Below, piece by piece: positions 1 through 8,057 of a stretch of DNA of 44,569 bases. The position numbers and the translations under genes are program-made. The DNA is from Defluviicoccus sp. bin129 (GTDB lineage: Bacteria; Pseudomonadota; Alphaproteobacteria; MPNO01). The stretch spans positions 1-44,569 of the forward strand of contig MPNO01000038.1 in assembly GCA_002239065.1 (NCBI GenBank), given 5' to 3'. A model generated the notes under the pieces. That model ran no database searches. It had not been told where the DNA came from and worked only from the letters and a program-made list of their open reading frames with translations. Numbering within the stretch: the first letter of the stretch is position 1; the number at the start of each line of letters is the position of its first letter.

Positions 1-32
1 CTCCGCTCCTGTAGCCACATCGTCCGGTTCAT
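1..32 (-). CDS. N-terminus of a putative IS transposase (partial)
   Basis: The minus strand has an ATG at 32-30 preceded by GGAGAGGAGG at good spacing. The first ten codons give MNRTMWLQER. This start resembles ISNCY/IS1202-group transposases, which open with a similar Met-Trp-Leu-Gln-Glu-Arg stretch before a helix-turn-helix, as far as I recall that family. The rest lies outside the window. The call rests on ten residues plus the repeat structure just upstream, so it is tentative. Confidence 0.4.
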   Translation of the reverse strand, partial: MNRTMWLQER

Positions 33-110
33 CCAGGTGCCTCCTCTCCGAGACACCTAACCGGACAACTCACGTGCTACCTAAGCCGGACAGATCATGT
101 GCTAGCGACA
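1..110 (-). mobile_element. End of an insertion sequence (partial, runs off left edge)
   Basis: The outer end appears to be near position 110, reading TGTCGCTAGCACATGATCTG on the minus strand. Two imperfect direct repeats, CCGGACAACTCACGTGCTA at 61-79 and CCGGACAGATCATGTGCTA at 86-104, match at 16 of 19 bases with a 25-bp offset. This resembles the repeated transposase-binding sites at the ends of some insertion sequences. A minus-strand start codon with a good ribosome binding site follows inside it. Only this end is in the window, so family and length cannot be fixed. An IS1202/ISNCY-type or IS21-type element are the options considered. Confidence 0.5.
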
Positions 111-309
111 AATCAATCCAATGCACTTGACTTCGCGCCCAAATCCCGGATGATCGGACGCGGTGCGAGCGAACGTGAGAGTTGCGCCGACTTAGCGGTC
201 TGGTGATCGAGGGCTTTCCGTTAACAAGCTGAAATATGCACCACATGAGGCGGCCTGCGGGCCGCCTCTTCTTGCTTGGTCGATCCATTTCCGAGCGATC
301 CCCTCGCCT
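111..309. other. Intergenic region between the IS end and the recombinase remnant
   Basis: No convincing gene is seen here. The stretch is less GC-rich than its surroundings and contains one strong hairpin (listed separately). A 66-residue minus-strand reading frame at 192-392 overlaps the recombinase remnant and matches nothing I recognise. Confidence 0.4.
247..273 (+). terminator. Hairpin with short pyrimidine tail
   Basis: GAGGCGGCC (247-255) pairs perfectly with GGCCGCCTC (260-268) across a 4-base loop and is followed by TTCTT. This fits a rho-independent terminator reading rightward. It also lies downstream of the minus-strand recombinase remnant and could serve that gene, although the tail is poorer in that direction. 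Confidence 0.45.
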
Positions 310-899
310 TCATCGTTCCCCTTGGTCTTGGATAACCGGCCGATTGTCTCGTACGTCCTTATGAACGCCAGAGACATACTGCTCGCACTCACAATCAGTC
401 GAGATGTCCATGATCGTGCTTATGACTTGCCCCTCCCTCTCGGCGGCGGCTTCGAAGTCGCGATCCCCGAGATGGGCGTAGCGCAGCGTCATCCGCACGT
501 TGCATTTGCCGAGCAGGCGCGAGACCACCGGCACCGGCACGCCATTCATCACCGCCTGGGTGGCGTGCGCGTGGCACAGGTCGTGTGGCCGCACGTCCTC
601 GTTCCCAGCCTCGCGCCTAACCCGGTCCCAGAACCCGGGGTTGTGCCCGCGTGGCCGGAACGGATCGCGCAGCGACGGAAACACGAACGGGTCTCTCCGC
701 ACGGCCGTCTCTCAAAGATCCGCCTCGACCCGGCACCGAGGGGAACCCCTCTCGGTCCGCTCTTGCTGTCGGCCAACAGGAGGGTGTCGTCCCGGACCTC
801 GGACCCGCGCAGCCGGACGACTTCGTTCCAGTGGCAGCTGCGCGAGACGCCGCAGAGAATCGACGACCGCATCCAGGCGCTGACGAACGGCAGCGCGCC
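310..899 (-). pseudogene. Tyrosine recombinase (phage/ICE integrase) catalytic domain, decayed
   Basis: Two minus-strand frames together give the catalytic half of a tyrosine recombinase. The upstream frame (to about 710) contains WNEVVRLRGSEV followed by a LADSKSGPRGVPL stretch, the usual beta-sheet region after box I. The downstream frame (about 310-702) contains HDLCHAHAT, SRLLGKCNVRMTLRYAHLGD and the C-terminal tail. The two are joined by a frameshift near 700-710. The box II motif normally reads H-x-L-R-H; here the catalytic arginine is a cysteine. The LLGKC/RYAHL block retains the tyrosine. The N-terminal DNA-binding part is not recognisable upstream. The frameshift and lost arginine make it almost certainly inactive. 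It probably once drove integration of the mobile region to its right. Confidence 0.75.
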
Positions 900-1020
900 A
901 GAGGCCGGGACGCCGTAGCGGCGCCCGTTCTCGGCCCGTTGCCCGGCGTCACGGTCACGCGCGCCTCTCCGGTATTATTGACCGGATCGTTCCCGTGGTA
1001 GACCGGCTACTCTCCCGTCC

Positions 1021-1212
1021 ATGTCGCCGCCCCCGATATCCGGTCTTGAGAACGGGCCGGGAGGGTTCCATTTCCCCGGCATGCGCGACGCCCTGCAATT
1101 CCTCCCCGGCGGCGGGATCGGCGGATACGCGGCCGGGCGGCGATCTCCGGCCGCGACCGGTCGCGGCCGTTGCCGCGGCATGCCGGCGGTCCGGCCGCGC
1201 TGCGCGGGCTGA
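1021..1212 (+). CDS. Small hypothetical ORF ending on the relaxase start
   Basis: This is a 63-codon frame with no recognised domain, rich in Gly, Arg and Pro. Its stop codon overlaps the relaxase start as TGATG at 1210-1214, an arrangement typical of translational coupling. An internal ATG at 1081 would give a 43-residue product. No strong ribosome binding site is seen for either start, and composition alone could keep this frame open at this GC content. It is listed because of the overlap and because the relaxase ATG itself has no visible ribosome binding site. Confidence 0.25.
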   Translation: MSPPPISGLENGPGGFHFPGMRDALQFLPGGGIGGYAAGRRSPAATGRGRCRGMPAVRPRCAG

Positions 1213-4200
1213 TGCTGTCGGGCCCGCGCGCGCTGGTCTCGGCGTCGGAAGCGTCGGACTACATGCTGCACGAGTATCTGGTGCGCAACGACGCGGCGCA
1301 CCGCACGGCGAACCGTTGGCACGGCGGGGGCGCGGAGGCTCTGGGACTGCCGGAACGGGTGAGCCGGCGTCGCTTCGTCGAGGTGCTGGAGGGCCGCGTG
1401 CCGGGCACGGACATCCGGCTGGGCCGGGTGGTGGACGGCGAGCGCCGGCACCGCCCGGGCTGGGACGCGACGTTCTCGGCGCCGAAGTCGGTGTCGCTCG
1501 AGGCGCTGCTGCACGACGACAAGGCGGTGATGCGGGCGCACGACGCGGCGGTCCGGGCGGCGCTGGACTGGGTGGAGGCGGAGTTTCTTCAGACCCGAGG
1601 CTACGACCCGGCGACCGGCAGGCGGCCGCGGGAGAAGGCGGACGGTCTGGTTGCGGCGACGTTCCGGCACGTCGCCAGCCGCAACAACGACCCGCAGCTG
1701 CACACCCATGCGGTGATCGCGAACATGACGCGCAACGGGTCGGGCGAGTGGCGGAGCGTCGAGCCGACGGCACTCCAGCGCAACCGGCGACTGATCGGTG
1801 CGTGGTACCGGAACGATCTGGCGCGGCGGCTGGGGGAGCTGGGCTATGTCCTGGTTCCGACCGAGGTGGGCGGGCTGCCGAGCTTCGAGCTTGCGGGGTA
1901 TTCGCCGGCGATGCTGGAGGCGTTCTCGACGCGGCGCCGCGACATCCTGGACTACATGGCGGAGAAGGGCTGGGAGTACGGCACGAAGACCGCGCAGGCG
2001 GCGACGCTGCACACGCGGAAGCGGAAGGACGAGCCCGAGCGCGGCGAGCTGGCGGCGATGTGGCGGGGGGGGGGGGGGGGGGGCGGGCGGGGGCGGAGGC
2101 GCTGGGGCTGGCGCGCGACGCGGACGCGGTCCGGCTGGACCGGACGGAGCGCGGGTTCGCGCGCCCGCCGCCGCGGTTCACGGCTCTGGAGGCGGTATGG
2201 CAGGCGGTGGAGCACCTGGAGGAGCGCCATGCGGTGTTCGGCGAGTCCGAGCTTCTGGCGGCGGCGCTGGGCCGCGAGCCCGGGCGGCACACGCATGAGG
2301 AGTTACGGGGCGCGATCGACCGGCTGCGCGCGGACGGCCACCTGGTGGCGGCCGGCGAGGGCGCGCTGACCACGCGGCGCACGCTGGCGGCGGAGAAGGA
2401 GGTCGTGCGGCGCATGCGGGAGGGCCGGGACGCGGCCGTGCCGCTCGCGGCGGAAGACGCGGTTGCGGAACGCCTCTCGGAAACGGTGCTGACGGAGGGG
2501 CAGAAGGAGGCGGTCCGGCTGATCCTGCTGTCGCGGGACCGTGCGGTGGGGGTTCAGGGCTTTGCCGGCACCGGCAAGACGCGGATGCTGAGCGAGGTTG
2601 CGCGGCTGGCCGGCGGGCGGCGGGTGTTCGGCCTCGCGCCGTCGGCGGCGGCGGCCCGGGTGCTGGGGGTGGAGGGCGGCATCGGGGCGACCACGCTGCA
2701 ATGGCTGCTGACGCGCTACGGCTCGATCGCCGAGGGGACGGCGTCGGCGGAGGAGATCGCGCGCGCCCGGGAGACCTTCGAGGACGCGGTGGTGGTGGTC
2801 GACGAGTCCTCGATGGTGGGGACGGTGCAGATGCGCGACCTGCAGCGCATCCTTGAGCCGCTCGGGGCGGCGCGGCTGGTACTGGTGGGGGACAGCCTTC
2901 AGCTGCGCTCGGTGGATGCGGGCCAGCCGTTCCGCCTGCTGCAGCGCGCGGGGATGGCGACGGCGCGGATGGACGACGTGATCCGGCAGCGCTCGGTGGA
3001 CCTGAAGGCGGCGGTGGAGCACATGGTGGCGGGCGATCCGGCGCTGGCGGTGGAGAGCATAGCGGCGGACGTGCGGGAGCTGCCGGCGGACGCGCTGGCG
3101 GGGACGGCGGCGCGGCTCTGGCTGTCGCTGCCGGCGGATGCGCGGCGGGGGACGGCGATCCTGGCGCCGACCCACGAGATGCGGGAGGAGATCAACGCGG
3201 CGGTGCGCCGGGGGCTGGCGGAGGAGGGCGTGCTGGGCCGCCGGTCGGTGGAGATCGACCGCCTGGTGGACCGCAAGCTCACCCGGGTCCATACGGCGGA
3301 TCGCGGGAACTACCGGCCGGGCGACGTGGTGGTCGCCAACCGGGACGTGTACGGCCTGCGCGAGGGCGAGGCGTGGACCGTCACCGGGACCGGGGAGGGC
3401 GAGGTGCGGCTCGAGCGCCGGGGGGAGAGCCGCGGGTTCGCGCCGTCGGGCAACGCGGCGCGCAATATCTCGCTGTGCGAGACGCGTCCTCTGCCGCTGC
3501 GCGCCGGGGACGAGATCGTGTGGACGCGGAACATCCGGCGGCGCAAGCTGATCAACGGCGAGCAGGCGACGGTGGAGCGGATCGCCGGGGACCGTATCGA
3601 CGTGCGCACCCATTCCGGCCGCGCGCTCCGCTTCGCGGCGGGGGACGACGATCTGCGCCATATCGACCACGCCTGGAGCTCGACGGTGCACCGGGCGCAG
3701 GGTCTGACGCGGGACAACGCGATCGCGGTTCTGGATTCGGCGAGCATGATGTCGGACCGGGCGATGCTGTACGTCGAGATGAGCCGCGCGCGGGACGGGT
3801 TCGTGCTGCTGACCGACGACACCGAGCAGCTGGTGTCTCGTCTGGAGCGGGAGGGGGAGGCGGTCTCGTCGGCGCTGGAGGCGGCGGGCCGGGCGCCGTG
3901 GCTGGAGCCCGACCTGGCGGTGTCGGAGAAGCCGGCGCTGTGGCCGGTGCTGGAGGAGTGGCACGCCCATGTCGGGCGCGCGCGGGAGGCGGGCGTCCCG
4001 CCGTTCCATCTCGACGGCTGCGACGCGCTGATGGCGCGCATGAATGCGCTGGCGGAGAAGGAAGCGCTGCCGGGCGAGCTTGCCGGGGTTCTGGAAGAGC
4101 GCAAGCCGTTCGCCAAGGACCGGGCCGTGGTGTCGGACTGGCTGTCCACGATGCTGGAGACGGCGGGGTGGCGCGAACGGATGGTTGCCGAGGCGGCGGC

Positions 4201-6329
4201 GTCCGAAACCGCGGTGACGTCGCTTCGGGGTTACGCCGCGTGGCAGGGCCAGGCGTTGCGGGCGATGGCCGGCGGCTTCCGGCTGCTGGCGCGCGAAGAG
4301 CGCTACGGGGTGCATCTCGACCGCATCGCGGGGGCTCGGGCGCAGCTCGGCCAACCGCTCCGCGAGCTCCCCCGTGCGCTGCGCGTCGACGGGACGGCGC
4401 GGTCGCTGCTGTCGGAATGGCAGGCGCGGGAACGCGGCATGGCGGAGATGTCGGCCGAGGATCTCGCGGCGGGCATCGCCGGGCTCGCGGCGGAGGCCGG
4501 TCCCGGAGAGATGCCGCCGGACCTGATCCAGGCGGCGGACGAGATCGCCGAACGGCGCAAGGAAGAGGAGGAACGGCGGCGCGAGGAGGAAGAGCGGCAA
4601 CGGGCGGAGCGGTTGGCCCGGGACGAGCAGGCGGCCCTGGAAGCGCTGGCGCGGGAGAGGACGGCGCTGCTGTATGCCGCCTCGGGCCTCCAACCGGTGG
4701 CCAGGCGGCCGGGCTGGCAGGACTGGCGGGAACGTGCCGAAGCGGCAACGGAGAGGGCGGCGGCGGACGACGCGGCGCTCGGCGAGGACAGCCGCGAGGC
4801 GCTCTCGGCATCGCGGGAGGAAATTGCGAAGGGCCTCGCCTTCGACCGCGAGGCGGCGGAGCTTCACGGCGACTGGCTGGCGCATCTGGAGGCGTCGCGG
4901 GCCGACGGCATCCATCCCTACCACGCACCCGGAAGCGAAGAGCTCGCCGACCGCATGGCGGCGCTGGAGGAGCGGGCGGAACATCCGCTTGAGATGCCGG
5001 GTCTTCTGCGGATGGGGCTCGCCGACCATCGGGCGATGGCGGAAGAATGGACCCGGATCGGAGAGTGCCGGGAGGCGCTGGCCCGCCTCGCCGCCAACCC
5101 GGAGCCGGACTCCGCGAGGTGGCTGCATGACGCGCGGCAGGCGGCGGGCGCGGCCCAGGCGATCCTGGCCGACCCCCGGATATGCAGCGCCCACGGGCTG
5201 AACGGGACCGGGCTCGGCGAGGAGATCGAGACCGACGCCCTGGCGCTGGGCCGGGAGCTGCGGATCCCCGATGCGTCGGAGGCGCTGCTGCGAGGCTGGG
5301 AGGCGCATGCCAACGCCGCGGCGAAAGAGGGTATCCACCCCTTCTACGGGCCGGGCTACGGCGAGTTGGCCGGGCGCATCCGGGACCATGCGAAGGAGGC
5401 CGGGGAGAAGCTGCCCGCGCCGCTCGCCCGGGTGCTGGAGGCGCACCGACCGCTGGTCCGGGCGGAGCGCGAGGCGGGCAGGCGCGCCGGGCAGCTCGAT
5501 GCCTGCCTCGAGAAGCGCGACGCGCTGCTGGAGCGGGCGGAGCGCGAGCTCGGCCCCTGGCAGCCGGTGGTCGAGCTCGGCAAGCCCTATGCGCGCTGGC
5601 AGCGCGAGGCGGGCCGTGCCGCGGAGGCCGGGCGGGAGCTGCTCGGGAACGACCGCCATGCGGACTATCTCTCCGCGCCCGGCCGCCGGGCCGGGATCGA
5701 GCGCCAGCTTGCCCGCATCGGCAACGCCGCCGTGCTCGACCACCTGCCGGGGAAGGCCGCGGCCGCCTGCGAGGCCCTCAACGACCGCCTCCGGGAGACC
5801 GACCGGCACCGCTTCTTCCTGCCGGAACACGAGAGAGCCTGCGAGCTGATGTCGCCCGTGCAATACCGCACCGGGGATCCCGCGGCGTCGGAGTTCGTGA
5901 AGCGGGAGCTCTCGATGCGCAAGCGGATGAGCGGCGACGCGCAGTTCGTGGACAGGATGAGGACGATGCTCGCGGAATGCCGGCAGGAGCGCGAGCGCGC
6001 CGCGGCGAACGACGTCCCGTTCGTGCAGCAGGAGCGTTACGGCGCCTGGCAGTACAAGGCCGAGCTGGCGGTCGGGAACGCGAAGTCGCTGCTGGAAGAC
6101 GAGGAAAACCTTGCGCCGTTCTTCAAGGAAGATCCCACCCTGCGGCAGGGGGGCGCCGGCCCCCGGGGGCGGCCGCGGCCGCGGGGCCCCGGCGCGCGCG
6201 GGCCCGGTGGCGTCGATCGGCCAGATGCTCCAGGACGAGAAAGAAGAGTGGGAGCGTGCCAGGCGGGAGCGCGCCGAGCAGCAACGCCTGGCGCGGAGCC
6301 GCGACAGAAGCGAGGGGATGTCGATGTGA
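1212..6329 (+). CDS. traA: MobF/TraA-type conjugative relaxase-helicase (frame broken twice)
   Basis: The protein would nick DNA at oriT and unwind the transferred strand during conjugation. Residues 1-280 are a TrwC-type relaxase: candidate tyrosines Y17 and Y22, a SAPKSVSLEAL block near 89-99, and the metal-binding histidines H153, H164 and H166 (LHTHAVIAN). A RecD-like helicase follows, with Walker A GFAGTGKT at about nt 2558-2581, Walker B VVVDESSM at about 2795-2818, and a late STVHRAQGLT motif near 3685. The C-terminal 750 residues are alternating repeats with a charged coiled coil near 4550-4620. The relaxase frame ends at a 19-G run (2065-2083) and the helicase continues in another frame. 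One more G or two fewer would join them. A second shift in GC-rich DNA (about 6145-6200) moves to the frame ending at 6329. The start at 1212 is chosen because family N-termini begin about there. Either decay or G-run sequence error explains the breaks. Confidence 0.85.
2065..2083 (+). repeat. 19-base G homopolymer inside the relaxase gene
   Basis: Nineteen consecutive G residues lie at the junction of the relaxase and helicase domains, where the family normally reads roughly W-R-A-R-A-E-A-L-G-L. The reading frame changes exactly here. The tract could be a slippage hotspot, a strand able to form a G-quadruplex, or a base-calling artefact. Confidence 0.9.
3941..6120 (+). repeat. Alternating A/B protein repeats in the relaxase C-terminus
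   Basis: Module A occurs three times, at nt 3941-4142, 4861-5052 and 5284-5472. Its pattern is a Trp-x-(2-3)-His start, then G-(I/V)-(H/P)-P-(F/Y), then E/A-L-x-x-R and a Leu-Pro-rich helix. Module B, centred on a Tyr/Trp-x-x-W-x-x-x-A pattern with a following leucine-rich helix, occurs near 4218-4334, 4669-4782, 5528-5670 and 5998-6120. The same modules recur in the related protein at the right end of the window, so they are a shared architecture rather than chance. Confidence 0.65.
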
Positions 6330-6365
6330 CGATCCGTTCGCGGCCGGCGCGCATCGCCCGCGCGG

Positions 6366-6827
6366 TCAGTCGATCAGCCGTTCCCTGCGCGCCCAGGCGA
6401 CGAACCGCTCGGCGATGCGGGCGGCTTCCTCCTCGCCGTGCGGAACCGCCAGCAGCGCGATCATCTGCCGGGTCCGCCCGTCCCGCACCAGGTCCAGCAT
6501 CGCCGCCCTCGCCAACAGGGAAACCGAGCGGCCGAGGCGCTCCACAAGCGGCCCGTCCCCTTCCGCCGAGCCGGTCGACATCCTCTCGAACATGTCCCCG
6601 ATCCGGTCGTGCATGCGGCGCTGCTCGTCCTCGTCCAGCACCAGCCGCGGCGGCGGGCGGAGCTTGCCGTCGCCGTCGCGCGGCAGCTCCACCGTGAGCG
6701 CGCGCTCGACCAGGAAGCGCGACATCGACACCCCCGCCGCAAACGCCCGTTCCCGCACCCGTTCCCATTCCGCATCCGTGCAGGAGAGCGAACGGACCAT
6801 CGTCGCCGGGTTGCGGGGCCGCCTCAT
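6366..6827 (-). CDS. Ribbon-helix-helix mobilization accessory protein (third of cassette)
   Basis: This 153-residue protein has an N-terminal segment with the pattern S-C-T-D-A-E-W-x-x-V-x-x-R-A-x-x-A-G-V-S-M-S-R-F, shared with the next two genes. It resembles the ribbon-helix-helix DNA-binding start of MobC-type relaxosome proteins. The rest is helical and charged. Its ATG (6827-6825) overlaps the stop of the upstream gene as ATGA, indicating a coupled operon. The gene converges on the relaxase, with a 36-bp gap between stop codons. An alternative role is antitoxin-like regulator, but no toxin is visible. Confidence 0.65.
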   Translation of the reverse strand: MRRPRNPATMVRSLSCTDAEWERVRERAFAAGVSMSRFLVERALTVELPRDGDGKLRPPPRLVLDEDEQRRMHDRIGDMFERMSTGSAEGDGPLVERLGRSVSLLARAAMLDLVRDGRTRQMIALLAVPHGEEEAARIAERFVAWARRERLID

Positions 6828-7141
6828 TCCCGCGTCTTCCGCCGCAGATCCGCGGCGCGCTCGAGAAAGGCGAGCGCGTCGAACATGGAGAGGTCGATCC
6901 CCGGCAGGCGCTCGTACATCGCCCGGGCGCAGCGGTCGAGCAACGCCACCCTGTCGTACAGCGTCCTCTGCTCCGCCTCCGTCAGCGCCAGCACCGTGTC
7001 CGGCCTCTCTTCCTCTTCCTCGGCGAGCGCGCAGGCGATGATGAAGGGAGAGCTCTTCATCCCCGCCGAGCGGGCGCGCTCGGTGATCTCCGCCCATTCG
7101 ACCGGGCTGCAATAGATGCTGCGGCGTCGGGCGCGGATCAC
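6824..7141 (-). CDS. Ribbon-helix-helix mobilization accessory protein (second of cassette)
   Basis: This 105-residue protein starts at a GTG (7141-7139) that overlaps the upstream stop as GTGA; its own stop overlaps the next start as ATGA. Residues near the start (RRRSIYCSPVEWAEITERA, then a short turn and helix) follow the same E-W-x-x-I-x-x-R-A-x-x-A-G-M pattern as its neighbours. It is most like the N-terminus of the 41,440 frame: both have R-R/P-R-S followed later by a short L-T-x-x-E-Q helix. It is probably a DNA-binding relaxosome component. The exact family is not established from sequence alone. Confidence 0.65.
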   Translation of the reverse strand: MIRARRRSIYCSPVEWAEITERARSAGMKSSPFIIACALAEEEEERPDTVLALTEAEQRTLYDRVALLDRCARAMYERLPGIDLSMFDALAFLERAADLRRKTRE

Positions 7142-7479
7142 GGCGGGGCGTCCCCGGCGACCGGGCGCTCGGCGCGCAGCCTCAGCGCGACCCGGCGCGA
7201 CGCCGCCTCCCAGCCCTCCGCCTCGCCGCGCTCGGCGAGGCGCTGGCGCTCGACCTCGGCGAGCACCAGCACCGCCGTCTCGATGCGCTCCAGCCTGGCG
7301 AGCACGGCCTCCGGCGCGACGCCGGGGGTCGGGCGCCGCTCGGGACCGGCCGCGCGGTGGCAGATAAAGCGCGATATCTGCATGCCCGCGGCCCTGGCGC
7401 GCTCGCGGATGCGCTCCCACTCGGTGTCCGTGGCGGTCACGGTTCGCGGGTGCCGTCTGACGTCCGGCGCGTCTTCCAT
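7138..7479 (-). CDS. Ribbon-helix-helix mobilization accessory protein (first of cassette)
   Basis: This 113-residue protein begins at ATG 7479-7477, preceded by GGGAG at suitable spacing. A longer frame exists back to 7620, but it would run through the palindrome and read cysteine-rich, unlikely sequence. The segment TVTATDTEWERIRERARAAG is nearly superimposable on the start of the first RHH gene of the right module (41,039). It is the promoter-proximal gene of a three-gene operon with 4-bp overlaps. It probably binds DNA at oriT or its own operator, the palindrome 60 bp upstream being the obvious candidate. Confidence 0.68.
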   Translation of the reverse strand: MEDAPDVRRHPRTVTATDTEWERIRERARAAGMQISRFICHRAAGPERRPTPGVAPEAVLARLERIETAVLVLAEVERQRLAERGEAEGWEAASRRVALRLRAERPVAGDAPP

Positions 7480-7540
7480 AGTGCGCTCCCACGCTATGCA
7501 GCGATGATCCCGATTGGTACAGTAGCACCCCTTCAACACC

Positions 7541-7559
7541 ATGCAATACATTATTGCAT
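7541..7559. promoter_or_regulatory. Perfect ATGCAATA/TATTGCAT palindrome upstream of the RHH cassette
   Basis: ATGCAATA at 7541-7548 and TATTGCAT at 7552-7559 form a perfect 8-bp inverted repeat with a 3-base spacer. It lies 62 bp upstream of the first RHH gene. The octamer ATGCAATA recurs in an inverted repeat at the equivalent place upstream of the right-hand RHH gene. It is a candidate operator for RHH autoregulation or an oriT inverted repeat. Confidence 0.55.
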
Positions 7560-7841
7560 AGGACCTAACCCCAACCCGGGATCGCCGCGCCCGGATCGCG
7601 ACCGCGTATCGGGCAGACAAGCTCCGCCCAGCCTGAATGCCGATGATCTACCTGGCACGGTAGGTCGGCTTGCTTTCCCGATTGCAACAACCGATCTTCC
7701 TGAGGCGCGAGTCTGCCGATGAGCAAGATGCCGAACACGGCCTTGCGTTCTGCCCTAACTCATTGTAATGTAGCCAAGTCTACGGGAGATCGACGGCCCT
7801 ACGCAAAACCCTATGTAACGGCTTGCGCGTACTTGGTTCCT
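7560..7841. other. Non-coding end of the left mobile region
   Basis: No gene is supported here. It includes an imperfect inverted repeat at 7645-7666 (arms CTACC/GGTAG) and ends about where the glycosyltransferase frame is interrupted. This is likely the boundary segment of the integrated element. I could not define exact terminal repeats or a target-site duplication. Confidence 0.4.
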
Positions 7842-8057
7842 CTACACCGAGATTCCGTCTGGGATCGCGGCGCGGTAGGGCCCGCCGAGCCGCAGCAGGA
7901 CGAGATCGATGCGATAGCCGCGCTCGATCAGCGCCCCCGCCAGCGTCAGCATCGCCCGCTCCGCGCCGCCGCCGCCGAGGTCCGGCAGGACGATGCCGAT
8001 ATGGGGGGGTGGAGACCCGTCGGCTTCGCGAATTAGCTCTGACACAGGCCTCGTCAA
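7842..8057 (-). pseudogene. Glycosyltransferase (GT4-like) N-terminal stub
   Basis: The 71-residue frame has the typical GT4 start: HIGIVLPDLGGGGAERAML, followed by an Ala-Leu-Ile-Glu-Arg-Gly-Tyr helix and the strand RIDLVLL. It stops after IPDGISV, where the family would continue for about 300 more residues. The TTG start (8057-8055) overlaps the stop of the FkbM methyltransferase gene, so it was the next gene of that operon. The break coincides with the start of the mobile region, so the gene was most likely cut by insertion of that element. Confidence 0.75.

Noticed and set aside
180..246. Possible tRNA or attachment site near the recombinase remnant
   Set aside because: A GCACCA string occurs at about 239-244, but no cloverleaf can be drawn, and no matching duplicate was found at the other boundary.
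2303..5863. Long minus-strand open frame (1186 codons) opposite the helicase
   Set aside because: It is an antisense shadow produced by the strong third-position GC bias. It has no recognisable motif and is rich in Arg, Pro and His, whereas the plus strand encodes clear helicase motifs.
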